From positions 1 to 64,000 of the forward strand of contig DASUDX010000047.1 of the NCBI GenBank assembly GCA_036275365.1: a stretch of 64,000 bases of DNA. The letters are read 5' to 3'. This document shows positions 20,595 to 28,156 of this stretch, in pieces. Below the pieces are notes generated by a model. That model ran no database searches. It was not told the DNA's origin and worked only from the letters and a program-made list of their open reading frames with translations. The position numbers were made by a program, and so were the translations under genes. Origin of the DNA: DASUDX01 sp036275365 (GTDB lineage Bacteria > Pseudomonadota > Gammaproteobacteria > Nevskiales > Nevskiaceae). Each line of letters starts with the position of its first letter. Positions within the stretch are counted from its first letter, which is position 1.

Positions 20595-21329
20595 TCAGTG
20601 CACGTCCTTCCAGTATTCCTTCTTGAGGAGATAGGCCAGCGTCAGCAGCACCAGCAGGTAGAGGATGGCACGGATGCCGGTGTCGATCCGGTGCGACTTG
20701 CCGGGTTCCGCCGCATAGGCCATGAAGTTGACCGTATCGGCGACGAACTGGTCGTAGCCCTCGGCGTCGAGGCTGCCGGGCACCGCGAGTTCCAGCACCG
20801 GGGCTTTCCCAGCCGCCGGGGTCTCGCCTTCGGCCACCGCCTTCTTCACCTGCCAGCCCTGCAGATCGGCCAGCACATGCGGCATCGAGGCGCCGGCCAG
20901 CACCAGGTTGTTGACGCCCAGCGGGCGGCTGGGGTCGACATAGAAGGTCTTCAGATAGCTGTAGACCCAGCTGGTGCCGCGGGCGCGGGTCTCCAGCGTC
21001 AGGTCCGGCGGGGTCTGGCCGAACCAGGTCTTGGCGTTCTCACCCGGCATCGCGGTGAGGATGTGGTCGCCGACCTTCTCGCTGGTGAACATCAGGTTGG
21101 CCTTGAGCAGCGCCTCGGGAATCTCGAGGTCCTGGCCGATGCGGTTGTAGCGCAGGTACTTCATCGAGTGGCAGCCCGAGCAATAGGCCATGAAGTTGCG
21201 CGCGCCGCGCTGCAGGGAGGCGAGATTGCTGGTGTCCGCCTCGTAGCTGAAGGGCAGCGGCCCGCCGCCGGCCGCCTGGGCGGTGGCGGACAGGGTGAGG
21301 CTGGCAAGGGCGATCAGAAGGCGCTTCAT
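20595..21329 (-). CDS. petC: Cytochrome c1 of the bc1 complex
   Basis: The 244-aa subunit carries electrons from the Rieske protein to soluble cytochrome c in the periplasm. It has a cleavable signal peptide (1-19), the haem c site CSGCH at 50-54, a likely axial Met in ASMPH near 149, and a C-terminal membrane anchor (about 220-236) ending KKEYWKDVH. The ATG at 21329 overlaps the petB stop (ATGA). Confidence 0.97.
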   Translation of the reverse strand: MKRLLIALASLTLSATAQAAGGGPLPFSYEADTSNLASLQRGARNFMAYCSGCHSMKYLRYNRIGQDLEIPEALLKANLMFTSEKVGDHILTAMPGENAKTWFGQTPPDLTLETRARGTSWVYSYLKTFYVDPSRPLGVNNLVLAGASMPHVLADLQGWQVKKAVAEGETPAAGKAPVLELAVPGSLDAEGYDQFVADTVNFMAYAAEPGKSHRIDTGIRAILYLLVLLTLAYLLKKEYWKDVH

Positions 21330-22570
21330 GAGGACGTCACCCGCTCCGGGACCGGCTTGGACTGCTCGAATCGGTGGATGTAGAGCAGGTTGATGAAGAA
21401 CAGGAAGTACAGCACGGTGCCGATGCGCGACAGCAGGGTCACGATGTCGCTGGCGGGCTGCAGGCCGACATAGTTGAGGATCACGAAGACCACGCCGAAG
21501 ACGAAGATGTTGATCTTCGACAGCAGACCCTTGTAGCGGATCGACTTCACCGGGTTGCGGTCCAGCCAGGGCACCAGGAAGATGATCGCCACCGCGCCGA
21601 ACATCACCAGCACGCCGAGCAGCTTGTCCGGCACCGCGCGCAACATCGCGTAAAAGGCGCCGAAGTACCAGGCCGGGGTGATGTGCTCCGGGGTCACCAG
21701 CGGGTTGGCCTCCTGGAAGTTGGGCTTCTCCAGGAAGTAGCCGCCGCCATCCGGCGCGAAGCAGATCACGCCCACGAACAGGATCAGGAAGACGCTGACG
21801 CCGACGATGTCCTTGACCGTGTAGTACGGGTGGAAGGGGATGCCGTCCACCGGCACGCCGCTGCTCTTGTCCTTGAGCTTCTTGATCTCCACGCCATCCG
21901 GGTTGTTGGAGCCGACCTCGTGCAGGGCGATCAGATGCGCCACCACCAAGCCCACCAGGACGAACGGCAGGGCGATCACATGCAGCGAGAACAGGCGGTT
22001 CAGGGTGGCGTCGGAGGGGATGTAGTCGCCCTGCACCCACAGCACGATGTCCGGACCGATCACCGGGATGGCGCCGAACAGCGAGATGATCACCTGCGCG
22101 CCCCAGTAGCTCATCTGCCCCCAGGGCAGCACATAGCCGCAGAAGGCCTCGGCCATCAGCACCAGGAAGATCAGCGAGCCGAACACCCAGATCAGCTCGC
22201 GCGGCTTCTGGTAGGAGCCGTAGAGCAGACCGCGGTACATGTGCAGGTACACCACCACGAAGAAGGCGCTGGCGCCGGTGGAGTGCATGTAGCGGATGAT
22301 GTTGCCCCAGGGCACATCGCGCATGATGTACTCGACGCTGCCAAAGGCCTCCGCGGCGCTCGGCTTGTAGTGCATGGTCAGGAAGATGCCGGTGAGCAGC
22401 TGATTGACCAGCACCAGCAGGGCCAGCGAGCCGAAGTAGTACCAGAAGTTGAAGTTCTTCGGCGCGTAGTACTCGGCGAGATGGTCCTTCCACAGCTTGG
22501 TCAGCGGGAAGCGGTCGTCAAACCAGCCGAGCAGGCCGGTGGTCTTGTACGGGTTGGGAACGATGGCCAT
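21326..22570 (-). CDS. petB: Cytochrome b of the bc1 complex
   Basis: This 414-aa integral membrane subunit holds both b haems and the quinol oxidation and reduction sites. Paired haem histidines lie in RYMHSTGAS..YLHMYRG and in LHVIALPFVLVGLVVAHL. The PEWY-type quinol motif appears as TPEHITPAWYFG. Length and eight-helix layout fit proteobacterial cytochrome b, not the split b6/IV form. It is between petA (12-bp gap) and petC (overlap). Confidence 0.98.
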   Translation of the reverse strand: MAIVPNPYKTTGLLGWFDDRFPLTKLWKDHLAEYYAPKNFNFWYYFGSLALLVLVNQLLTGIFLTMHYKPSAAEAFGSVEYIMRDVPWGNIIRYMHSTGASAFFVVVYLHMYRGLLYGSYQKPRELIWVFGSLIFLVLMAEAFCGYVLPWGQMSYWGAQVIISLFGAIPVIGPDIVLWVQGDYIPSDATLNRLFSLHVIALPFVLVGLVVAHLIALHEVGSNNPDGVEIKKLKDKSSGVPVDGIPFHPYYTVKDIVGVSVFLILFVGVICFAPDGGGYFLEKPNFQEANPLVTPEHITPAWYFGAFYAMLRAVPDKLLGVLVMFGAVAIIFLVPWLDRNPVKSIRYKGLLSKINIFVFGVVFVILNYVGLQPASDIVTLLSRIGTVLYFLFFINLLYIHRFEQSKPVPERVTSS

Positions 22571-22582
22571 GACGGGACTCGA

Positions 22583-23200
22583 TTAGGCGGTGACCGTGTC
22601 TTCGCCCACCACCACGCTGGTGTCGCTGGCGTAGCGGTGCGGCGGCACTTCGAGGTTGGTCGGAGCCGGCACGCCCTTGTAGACGCGCCCGGACAGGTCG
22701 AACTTGGAGCCGTGGCAGGGGCAGAAGAAGCCGCCCTGCCAGTCGGCGGCGATCTCCGGCGCCGGGTAGTCCGGCCGGAAGGTCGGCGAGCAGCCGAGGT
22801 GGGTGCAGGAGCCGACCATCACCAGCAGCTCCGGCTTGAGCGCCCGCGCCTCACCCTTGACGTACTCCGGCTGCAGCGACTGCAGCGACTCCGGATCGCG
22901 CAGCTCCGGCTCCACCTTCTTCAGGCTGGCCAGCATCTCCGGGGTGCGCTTGACGATCCACACCGGCTTGCCGCGCCAGGGGTAGATCACCAGCTGGCCC
23001 GGCTCGAGCTGGGCGATATCGACCTGCACCGGGGCGCCGAGGGCCTTGGCGCGCTCGCTGGGCTTGAGCGAGGCGAGGAAGGGCCAGATCACCCCGGCCA
23101 CGCCCACCGCGCCGACGGCGCTGGTGGCCAGCGTCAGGAACCGGCGCCGCGCCGGGTCAGCCACCGGCATCTCGCCGCTGACTGCAACTTCATTGCTCAT
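22583..23200 (-). CDS. petA: Rieske iron-sulfur protein of the bc1 complex
   Basis: The 205-aa subunit has a twin-arginine-type N-terminus (ADPARRRFLTLATSA) that also acts as membrane anchor. The 2Fe-2S ligands are in CTHLGC (near 133) and CPCHGS (near 161). A longer-than-minimal insert between helix and cluster domain is normal for this family. The ATG at 23200 gives the usual short tail before the RR motif, with AGGGG upstream. It is the first gene of petABC. Confidence 0.97.
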   Translation of the reverse strand: MSNEVAVSGEMPVADPARRRFLTLATSAVGAVGVAGVIWPFLASLKPSERAKALGAPVQVDIAQLEPGQLVIYPWRGKPVWIVKRTPEMLASLKKVEPELRDPESLQSLQPEYVKGEARALKPELLVMVGSCTHLGCSPTFRPDYPAPEIAADWQGGFFCPCHGSKFDLSGRVYKGVPAPTNLEVPPHRYASDTSVVVGEDTVTA

Positions 23201-23311
23201 CGAACCTAGCCCCTCAAAAGACAACGGAATCGGGTTTGACCGGCTGCGGTCATGCTTGCGGGGCACCGCTCGTGGGACGGGCGCCCGGACGCGCCCCCTG
23301 CAAGCCTGACG

Positions 23312-23317
23312 ATTATA
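23312..23317 (-). promoter_or_regulatory. -10 candidate for petABC
   Basis: A consensus TATAAT is present on the minus strand 112 bp before the petA ATG. The -35 region is poor, so an activator or another sigma contact may be needed. It lies between the end of the capsule export operon and petA. Confidence 0.45.
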
Positions 23318-23373
23318 AGGACTCGGCCGGCGCCCGTGACGGTCCGACCGGCCACGGTCAAAGGGCGCCAGGG

Positions 23374-23409
23374 CCGCCCCGCGGCCGGGAGCGGCCCCGG
23401 CCGGGGCGG
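23374..23409 (-). terminator. GC-rich hairpin after kpsD
   Basis: The arms CCGCCCCG (23374-23381) and CGGGGCGG (23402-23409) are perfectly complementary, starting 8 bp after the kpsD stop on the minus strand. The loop is itself GC-rich and self-complementary. No T-run follows, so this is a weak terminator candidate for the PTS/polysaccharide operon. Confidence 0.4.
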
Positions 23410-23416
23410 ACCGGGG

Positions 23417-25147
23417 CTAGAGGCGGGCCACCACCCCGGCGGCGATGGCGATCTGGTAGATCACCTGGATGATGTCCTTGGCGAACTGGTACTCCTTGCC
23501 ATCGACCGCTGGCAGCACCAGGATCTCGTCGCCCGCCCGCACCGGGGTCGAATAGAGGAAGCCGGAGCGGGTATCGGATTCGATCTGGCCGGACTGGCGG
23601 ATCAGCAGCACCCGGTCATCGGCCGACTTCTGAATCACCCCGCCGGCCTGCTTGATGTAGTCCACCACATCCAGGCCCGGCTGCCAGAGGAAGGCGTTGG
23701 GGTAGTAGACCTCGCCGTGTACCTGCACCACCTGGGTGCCGCGCGGCACCTTGAGCACATCGCCGTCCTCCAGGGCGATGGTCGCCGGGTCGAGGTCTTC
23801 GGCGAGGATCACCTGGCCGCGCGGACGGATGTTGCGGGCGCGTTCGACGAACTGCAGGATCAGCTCGGCCTCCTGGGTGCGCAGCTGCACCTCCTCCACC
23901 GTGCTGGAGCGCGCCGCCAGCACCGACTGCTCGAGCTTGCGCAGCATCTCGTCGAGCACCTGCTTCTGGCGCTCGGCCACGCTGCGGCGGAACAGCTGCA
24001 GGCTGCCCGGCCGCGACTGCGGCGAGTACTGCATCTGGGTCAGGGCATCCTGAAGGGTGGCGGCATAGGGCAGCACCAGCTGGGCGGCGCCCTGGTGCTC
24101 GCCCTCGACCGCCACCGAGATCTGTCCCAGCAGCCGCTCGGCGGTCACCTCGATCTCGTCCGCCGCGCGCAGGGGCTGGTCGAGGAAGCCGTCCTCGAGC
24201 CTGACATAGGCGACCTCGCGGCGGTCACCGGTGTTGCGCGAGATCCGCACATGGGTGGCGCGGCCGCTGACCCCGGCCATGCGCAGCACCTCGCGGATCG
24301 GGGTGTCGCCGCGGAACTCGTACTGGGCCGGGGTCGCCACCAGACCAATCACCGAGACGGTGGGACCCTGCGGGCCGACGAACAGGGTGTCGCCATCGCG
24401 CAGCTGCAGCAGGGGCAGCTCGCCGCGGGTGAGGAAGTCGTACAGGCTCACCGTCTGCACGGTCTGGCCACCGCGCAGCAGGCGCACATCCAGGTAGCTG
24501 CCGGACAGCGGTTCGACACCGCCGGCGCGGTCGAGGAAGGTCAGCAGCGAATCGGCGGCAAAGCCCGGATACAGGCCCGGCGCCCGCACCGCACCGGACA
24601 CGAACAGCTTGACCGGCACCGCGGCGGCGAGGGTGGCGTAGACGCCCACATCTTCGCGGTAGATCGAGCGCAGCCGCGCCCGCACCACCTCGTTGAGCGA
24701 CCCGTTGCGCACATTGGCCACCGCGATCGGACCGACCCGGGGCACGAAGATGTTGCCCTGGGCATCGACGGTGAGGACCATCTGCGACTCCACCACGCCC
24801 CACAGGCGCACATCGATGGTGTCGCCCACCGAGATCAGATAGTCCGGATTGAATCCGCGGAAGGACTCCGCCGCGAAGCGGCCCTGGAACAGGCTCTGGC
24901 CGAACACCGGCAGCTCGCCCTCGGCCAGCGCCGGGGGCGGCAGCGGCGGCAGGCTGGCTGGCACCGGGGCCGGCGCCGGCGGGGCCGGGGCATAGACATT
25001 CACCGCCGGTGCGTTGCTGCCGGCAGCGCCGAAGGCGGCCGGCGGCGCGGCCGGCTCGGCCGATGCCGGTGCCGCTGGCGTGGCGGTGCCCTGGGCGAGC
25101 GCGGCGGGCGCCGCCAGGGAGATCAGGACCAGCAGAACAGGGCGCAT
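23417..25147 (-). CDS. kpsD: Polysaccharide export outer membrane protein, KpsD-like (OPX family, SLBB domains)
   Basis: This 576-aa protein would form the outer membrane/periplasmic exit of an ABC-dependent capsule exporter. It has a signal peptide (1-18), a Pro/Ala-rich linker (about 20-80), the polysaccharide export domain starting NPDYLISVGDTIDVRLWG, then repeated SLBB domains (VSGAVRAPGLY, VIGLVATPAQYEF, VHGEVYYPNAF). Length matches KpsD (558) rather than Wza. The ATG at 25147 follows GGAG. It is the last gene of the polysaccharide cluster, after kpsE. The gene name is by family resemblance. Confidence 0.9.
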   Translation of the reverse strand: MRPVLLVLISLAAPAALAQGTATPAAPASAEPAAPPAAFGAAGSNAPAVNVYAPAPPAPAPVPASLPPLPPPALAEGELPVFGQSLFQGRFAAESFRGFNPDYLISVGDTIDVRLWGVVESQMVLTVDAQGNIFVPRVGPIAVANVRNGSLNEVVRARLRSIYREDVGVYATLAAAVPVKLFVSGAVRAPGLYPGFAADSLLTFLDRAGGVEPLSGSYLDVRLLRGGQTVQTVSLYDFLTRGELPLLQLRDGDTLFVGPQGPTVSVIGLVATPAQYEFRGDTPIREVLRMAGVSGRATHVRISRNTGDRREVAYVRLEDGFLDQPLRAADEIEVTAERLLGQISVAVEGEHQGAAQLVLPYAATLQDALTQMQYSPQSRPGSLQLFRRSVAERQKQVLDEMLRKLEQSVLAARSSTVEEVQLRTQEAELILQFVERARNIRPRGQVILAEDLDPATIALEDGDVLKVPRGTQVVQVHGEVYYPNAFLWQPGLDVVDYIKQAGGVIQKSADDRVLLIRQSGQIESDTRSGFLYSTPVRAGDEILVLPAVDGKEYQFAKDIIQVIYQIAIAAGVVARL

Positions 25148-25173
25148 GGGGACTCCGCGGAGGTCAGTCATGA

Positions 25174-26268
25174 TCAATCACGATGGTCGCGCACGGTGGC
25201 GATCAGCAGCCCGCCGAGCAGATAGAGCAGATGCAGCAGGACCAGGGCGCTGAGAATGCCGTAGCCGACCCGGGGATGCCCGGCCTCCTCCGGCAGGGTG
25301 GGCGGGGAGAGCTGGACCAGATGCTTGACCTTGCGCGCCGCCTCGAGTTTCGCCGTCTCCAGGGTCTTGAGCCCGGCCTGGTAGAGATCGCTGGCGATCT
25401 GCACGGTGGTTTCCTGGGTCTTGAACTTCACCGTCAGCTCGTTGAGCGCCTCGCGCTTGCCATCGCCGACCTGGCGGCGGCGTTCCTGCTCGATCTGCGC
25501 CTCCAGCGCCTCGATGCGCTTGCGCGCCGCCACCACCTCCGGTGCGCTCGGGCTCAGGTAGGCCTGCAGCGCCTTGAGCTGGGTGCGCTGGGCGGCGAGC
25601 TCGCCCTGGAACCCGGCGATGATGCGCGACACCGACTCCGCCTCGATCTGCGGGCTCAGCAGCTGGTTCTCGGTCTGCATCCGCACCAGGGTGCTGGCGG
25701 CCTCCTGCAGACGCTGGTTGGCGCCGTCCAGCTCGCGCTCGATGAAGGCCAGCTGCTCGCGCGCGAGGCCCTGGCTGACCTCGTTCACGAACTGCTCGGC
25801 GCGCGCCAGCATGGCCTGGGCCAGGCGCTGCGCGTACTCCGGGGTGAAGGCCTGCACCTTGAGGGTGATCAGCATCGATTCCTCGTCGATGCGCACATCC
25901 AGATGCTCCTGGTAGTAGCGCAGGAACTCCTCGCGGCTGGCGCTGGCCGACAGCCGCGAGAAGCGGTCATGGGCGGGATCGCTGAGATGGGCGCGCAGCT
26001 GCAGGGTCTGGTCGAGGTGCTCGAGCATCGCCGCCGAGAGGATGAAGGCCCGCACATGGCGGGCATCCTCGGCACTGCCGCCGGTGGCCAGCCCCAGCAG
26101 GCCGATGTCGAAACCGGTCGGCAGGCCTGGCGCATCCGACTCCACGATGATCTGGGCCTCGCTGACATAGCGCGGCGAGGCGAACACCAGCAGATACAGG
26201 CTGTAGACCACGAAGGGCAGCGCAACCAGTCCCAGATAGACCGCGTGACGACGCAGGTAGAAGCTCAC
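25174..26268 (-). CDS. kpsE: Capsule polysaccharide export inner-membrane protein, KpsE-like (PCP-3)
   Basis: The 364-aa polysaccharide co-polymerase-type protein links the ABC transporter to the outer membrane channel. It has an N-terminal membrane helix (about 10-30), a long periplasmic coiled-coil region (about 150-300, with REQLAFIERELDGANQRL), and a second membrane helix near the C-terminus (LLHLLYLLGGLLIATV). The start is GTG at 26268, overlapping the kpsT stop as GTGA, with AAGGA upstream; longer open sequence before it is inside kpsT. Confidence 0.9.
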   Translation of the reverse strand: MSFYLRRHAVYLGLVALPFVVYSLYLLVFASPRYVSEAQIIVESDAPGLPTGFDIGLLGLATGGSAEDARHVRAFILSAAMLEHLDQTLQLRAHLSDPAHDRFSRLSASASREEFLRYYQEHLDVRIDEESMLITLKVQAFTPEYAQRLAQAMLARAEQFVNEVSQGLAREQLAFIERELDGANQRLQEAASTLVRMQTENQLLSPQIEAESVSRIIAGFQGELAAQRTQLKALQAYLSPSAPEVVAARKRIEALEAQIEQERRRQVGDGKREALNELTVKFKTQETTVQIASDLYQAGLKTLETAKLEAARKVKHLVQLSPPTLPEEAGHPRVGYGILSALVLLHLLYLLGGLLIATVRDHRD

Positions 26269-26939
26269 TGTTGGTCCTTTTGATAGGCCTGGATGGCATC
26301 CTGGATCCGGTCGAAATACTCGGCCTGGCCGCCCGGACGGATGTAGACCCCCGCCTCGCACCACTGGGCGAGCTGGGCCATGCTGTGACTGACCATGATG
26401 ATGCTGGCGCGGTCCTTCTTGTACTGGAACAGCCGCGCCGACTTCTGCCTGAACTTCTCGTCGCCGACCGCGGTGGCCTCGTCGATCAGGTAGTAGTCGT
26501 TGTCGAACGACAGGGTCAGGCCGAAGCCCACCCGGGCGCGCATGCCCGAGGAGTAGGCACTCATCGGCCGGTCGAAGAACTCGCCGATCTCGGCGAACTC
26601 GCGCACGAAGGCGATGCGGGCCTGCAGCTGGTCCTCGTCATCGCCGCGGATGCGGCCGACGAAGCGCACATTGTCCGCCGCACTCAGCGCATTCGAAAAG
26701 CCGCCGGACAGACCGAGCGGCGCCGCCACATCATCGCCCTCGGTGTAGCGGATCTGGCCGCGGTCCGGCAGATCGACGCCGCCGATCAGACGGATCAGGG
26801 TGGACTTGCCCACGCCATTGCGGCCGAGGATGCCGATGTTGCGCCGGCTCGGCAGGGTCAGATGCAGATCGCGGAACACGAAGTAGCGGCCGAACTTGTT
26901 GACCGGGTACCACTTCGCCACGCCGCGCAGTTCGATCAT
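26265..26939 (-). CDS. kpsT: ABC transporter ATP-binding protein, KpsT-like
   Basis: This 224-aa ATPase energises polysaccharide export. The Walker A is GRNGVGKST (39-47), the signature YSSGMRARVGFG (129-140), Walker B YYLIDEATA (149-157), and the switch His is in MVSHSM. The size and the degenerate SSGM signature are typical of the KpsT/Wzt-short group without a C-terminal carbohydrate-binding domain. It follows the KpsM fusion by 8 bp. Confidence 0.93.
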   Translation of the reverse strand: MIELRGVAKWYPVNKFGRYFVFRDLHLTLPSRRNIGILGRNGVGKSTLIRLIGGVDLPDRGQIRYTEGDDVAAPLGLSGGFSNALSAADNVRFVGRIRGDDEDQLQARIAFVREFAEIGEFFDRPMSAYSSGMRARVGFGLTLSFDNDYYLIDEATAVGDEKFRQKSARLFQYKKDRASIIMVSHSMAQLAQWCEAGVYIRPGGQAEYFDRIQDAIQAYQKDQQ

Positions 26940-26947
26940 GGCGGGGC

Positions 26948-28156
26948 CTACTGCAGACGGCTGAGGAAGCGGCGGTAGGCCGCAAAACCGAGGGTCAGGC
27001 TGACCAGGGTGAAGCCGGCCAGGTAGCCGAGGCTCGCCTCCGAGGTATAGCCGGCCATCGCCGCCCCACGCGAGAGGTCCACCGCGTGCAGCAGCGGATT
27101 CCACAGCAGCCAGGGCAGCAGGCCGGGCGGCATCATGTCGAGGGTGAAGAACACCCCCGAGATGAAGAACAGCGGCCGGGTCATCACGCTCACCAGCTGC
27201 TCGGCGCCGCTGAACACCGCGCACAGCGACTCGGCAAACAGTCCCAGACCCACCGCCAGCAGCCACAGCAGCACCAGCACCAGCAGCACGCCGAGCGGGT
27301 CCTCGATCACCACGGGCAGTCCGGCCCAGGCACACAGGGCCAGACCGATCACCAGCACCGCGAAATGGATCAGGAACTCGAGCAGGCTGCGCACCAGCAC
27401 GATGTCGATCGGCCGGATCTGGCGGTAGGTGAACAGGCCCTGGGCGCTGCGGCTGGCGCCGACGCTGCGGTTGAACGCGCTGAGCCACATCTGGAACGGC
27501 AGCACGCCGAGGGCGAAGAAGATCACCGGATCCTCGCCGCGGATGCGCCCGCCGCCGCCGGTGAACAGATAGCGCACCCCGACCAGCGCCGCCACCTGCA
27601 CGATCGGCTCGACCACCGCCCACAGATAGCCGAAGCGGGTGGTGCCGTAGCGGTTCTTGATCTCGCGCAGCAGAAAGGCCCACAGCGAGCGGCCGAACAC
27701 CTGCCAGGGGCTGCGCCGCGGGTGCCGTCGCGGCAGGGCCTGCAGCTGCTGGAACAGCGGGTCTCCGGCGAGCTCCGCTTCCAGGGCGCTGGCACTGGCG
27801 GTGGCCGCGGGCGGGGCGGGCGCCACCCTCGGCCCGGCCACCGGCAGGGGACGGTAGAACAGCGGGCTGTTGCCGAGCTCGCCCTCGTCATCGACGATGC
27901 GGGCGCCGATCAGATCGCGTGGACCCAGCTGGGCCTGCAGCTCCTCGTCGAGCTCGTACTGGAAGCCGACCCGGCCATCGCCATGGCGGCCGCCGCGGCG
28001 GATGTCCTCGCGCAGGCGGTCGGCGGTGAGGCGCGCGACCACCCGGCCGTTGATCAGGATCTCGACCTCGGCGCGGCGATCCTGGCCCGGCAGATAGGCC
28101 CAGCCGGACACCCGTCCGGCTTCGGCGCGATCGAGCCCGCCCTGCCCCATCTTCAT
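26948..28156 (-). CDS. kpsM: ABC-2 polysaccharide export permease KpsM with an extra N-terminal GWA-type domain
   Basis: At 402 aa this is about 140 residues longer than KpsM (258). Residues 150-402 are the ABC-2 permease: LLREIKNRYGTTRFGYLWAVVEP and six hydrophobic segments. The extra N-terminal part (about 10-115) reads as a beta-rich module with VSGWAYLPG, EILINGRVVARLTADRLREDI and GRVGFQYEL; similar G-W-A modules occur fused to glycosyltransferases. A Pro/Ala linker joins the two parts. The ATG at 28156 overlaps the preceding glycosyltransferase stop (ATGA). The module may bind the exported glycan or its synthases; this is inference. Confidence 0.85.
   Translation of the reverse strand: MKMGQGGLDRAEAGRVSGWAYLPGQDRRAEVEILINGRVVARLTADRLREDIRRGGRHGDGRVGFQYELDEELQAQLGPRDLIGARIVDDEGELGNSPLFYRPLPVAGPRVAPAPPAATASASALEAELAGDPLFQQLQALPRRHPRRSPWQVFGRSLWAFLLREIKNRYGTTRFGYLWAVVEPIVQVAALVGVRYLFTGGGGRIRGEDPVIFFALGVLPFQMWLSAFNRSVGASRSAQGLFTYRQIRPIDIVLVRSLLEFLIHFAVLVIGLALCAWAGLPVVIEDPLGVLLVLVLLWLLAVGLGLFAESLCAVFSGAEQLVSVMTRPLFFISGVFFTLDMMPPGLLPWLLWNPLLHAVDLSRGAAMAGYTSEASLGYLAGFTLVSLTLGFAAYRRFLSRLQ

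Noticed and set aside
20595..22493. Single long frame running from inside petB through petC
   Set aside because: Only the last 244 codons are cytochrome c1. The upstream part is an out-of-frame reading of petB, which is unmistakable in its own frame.
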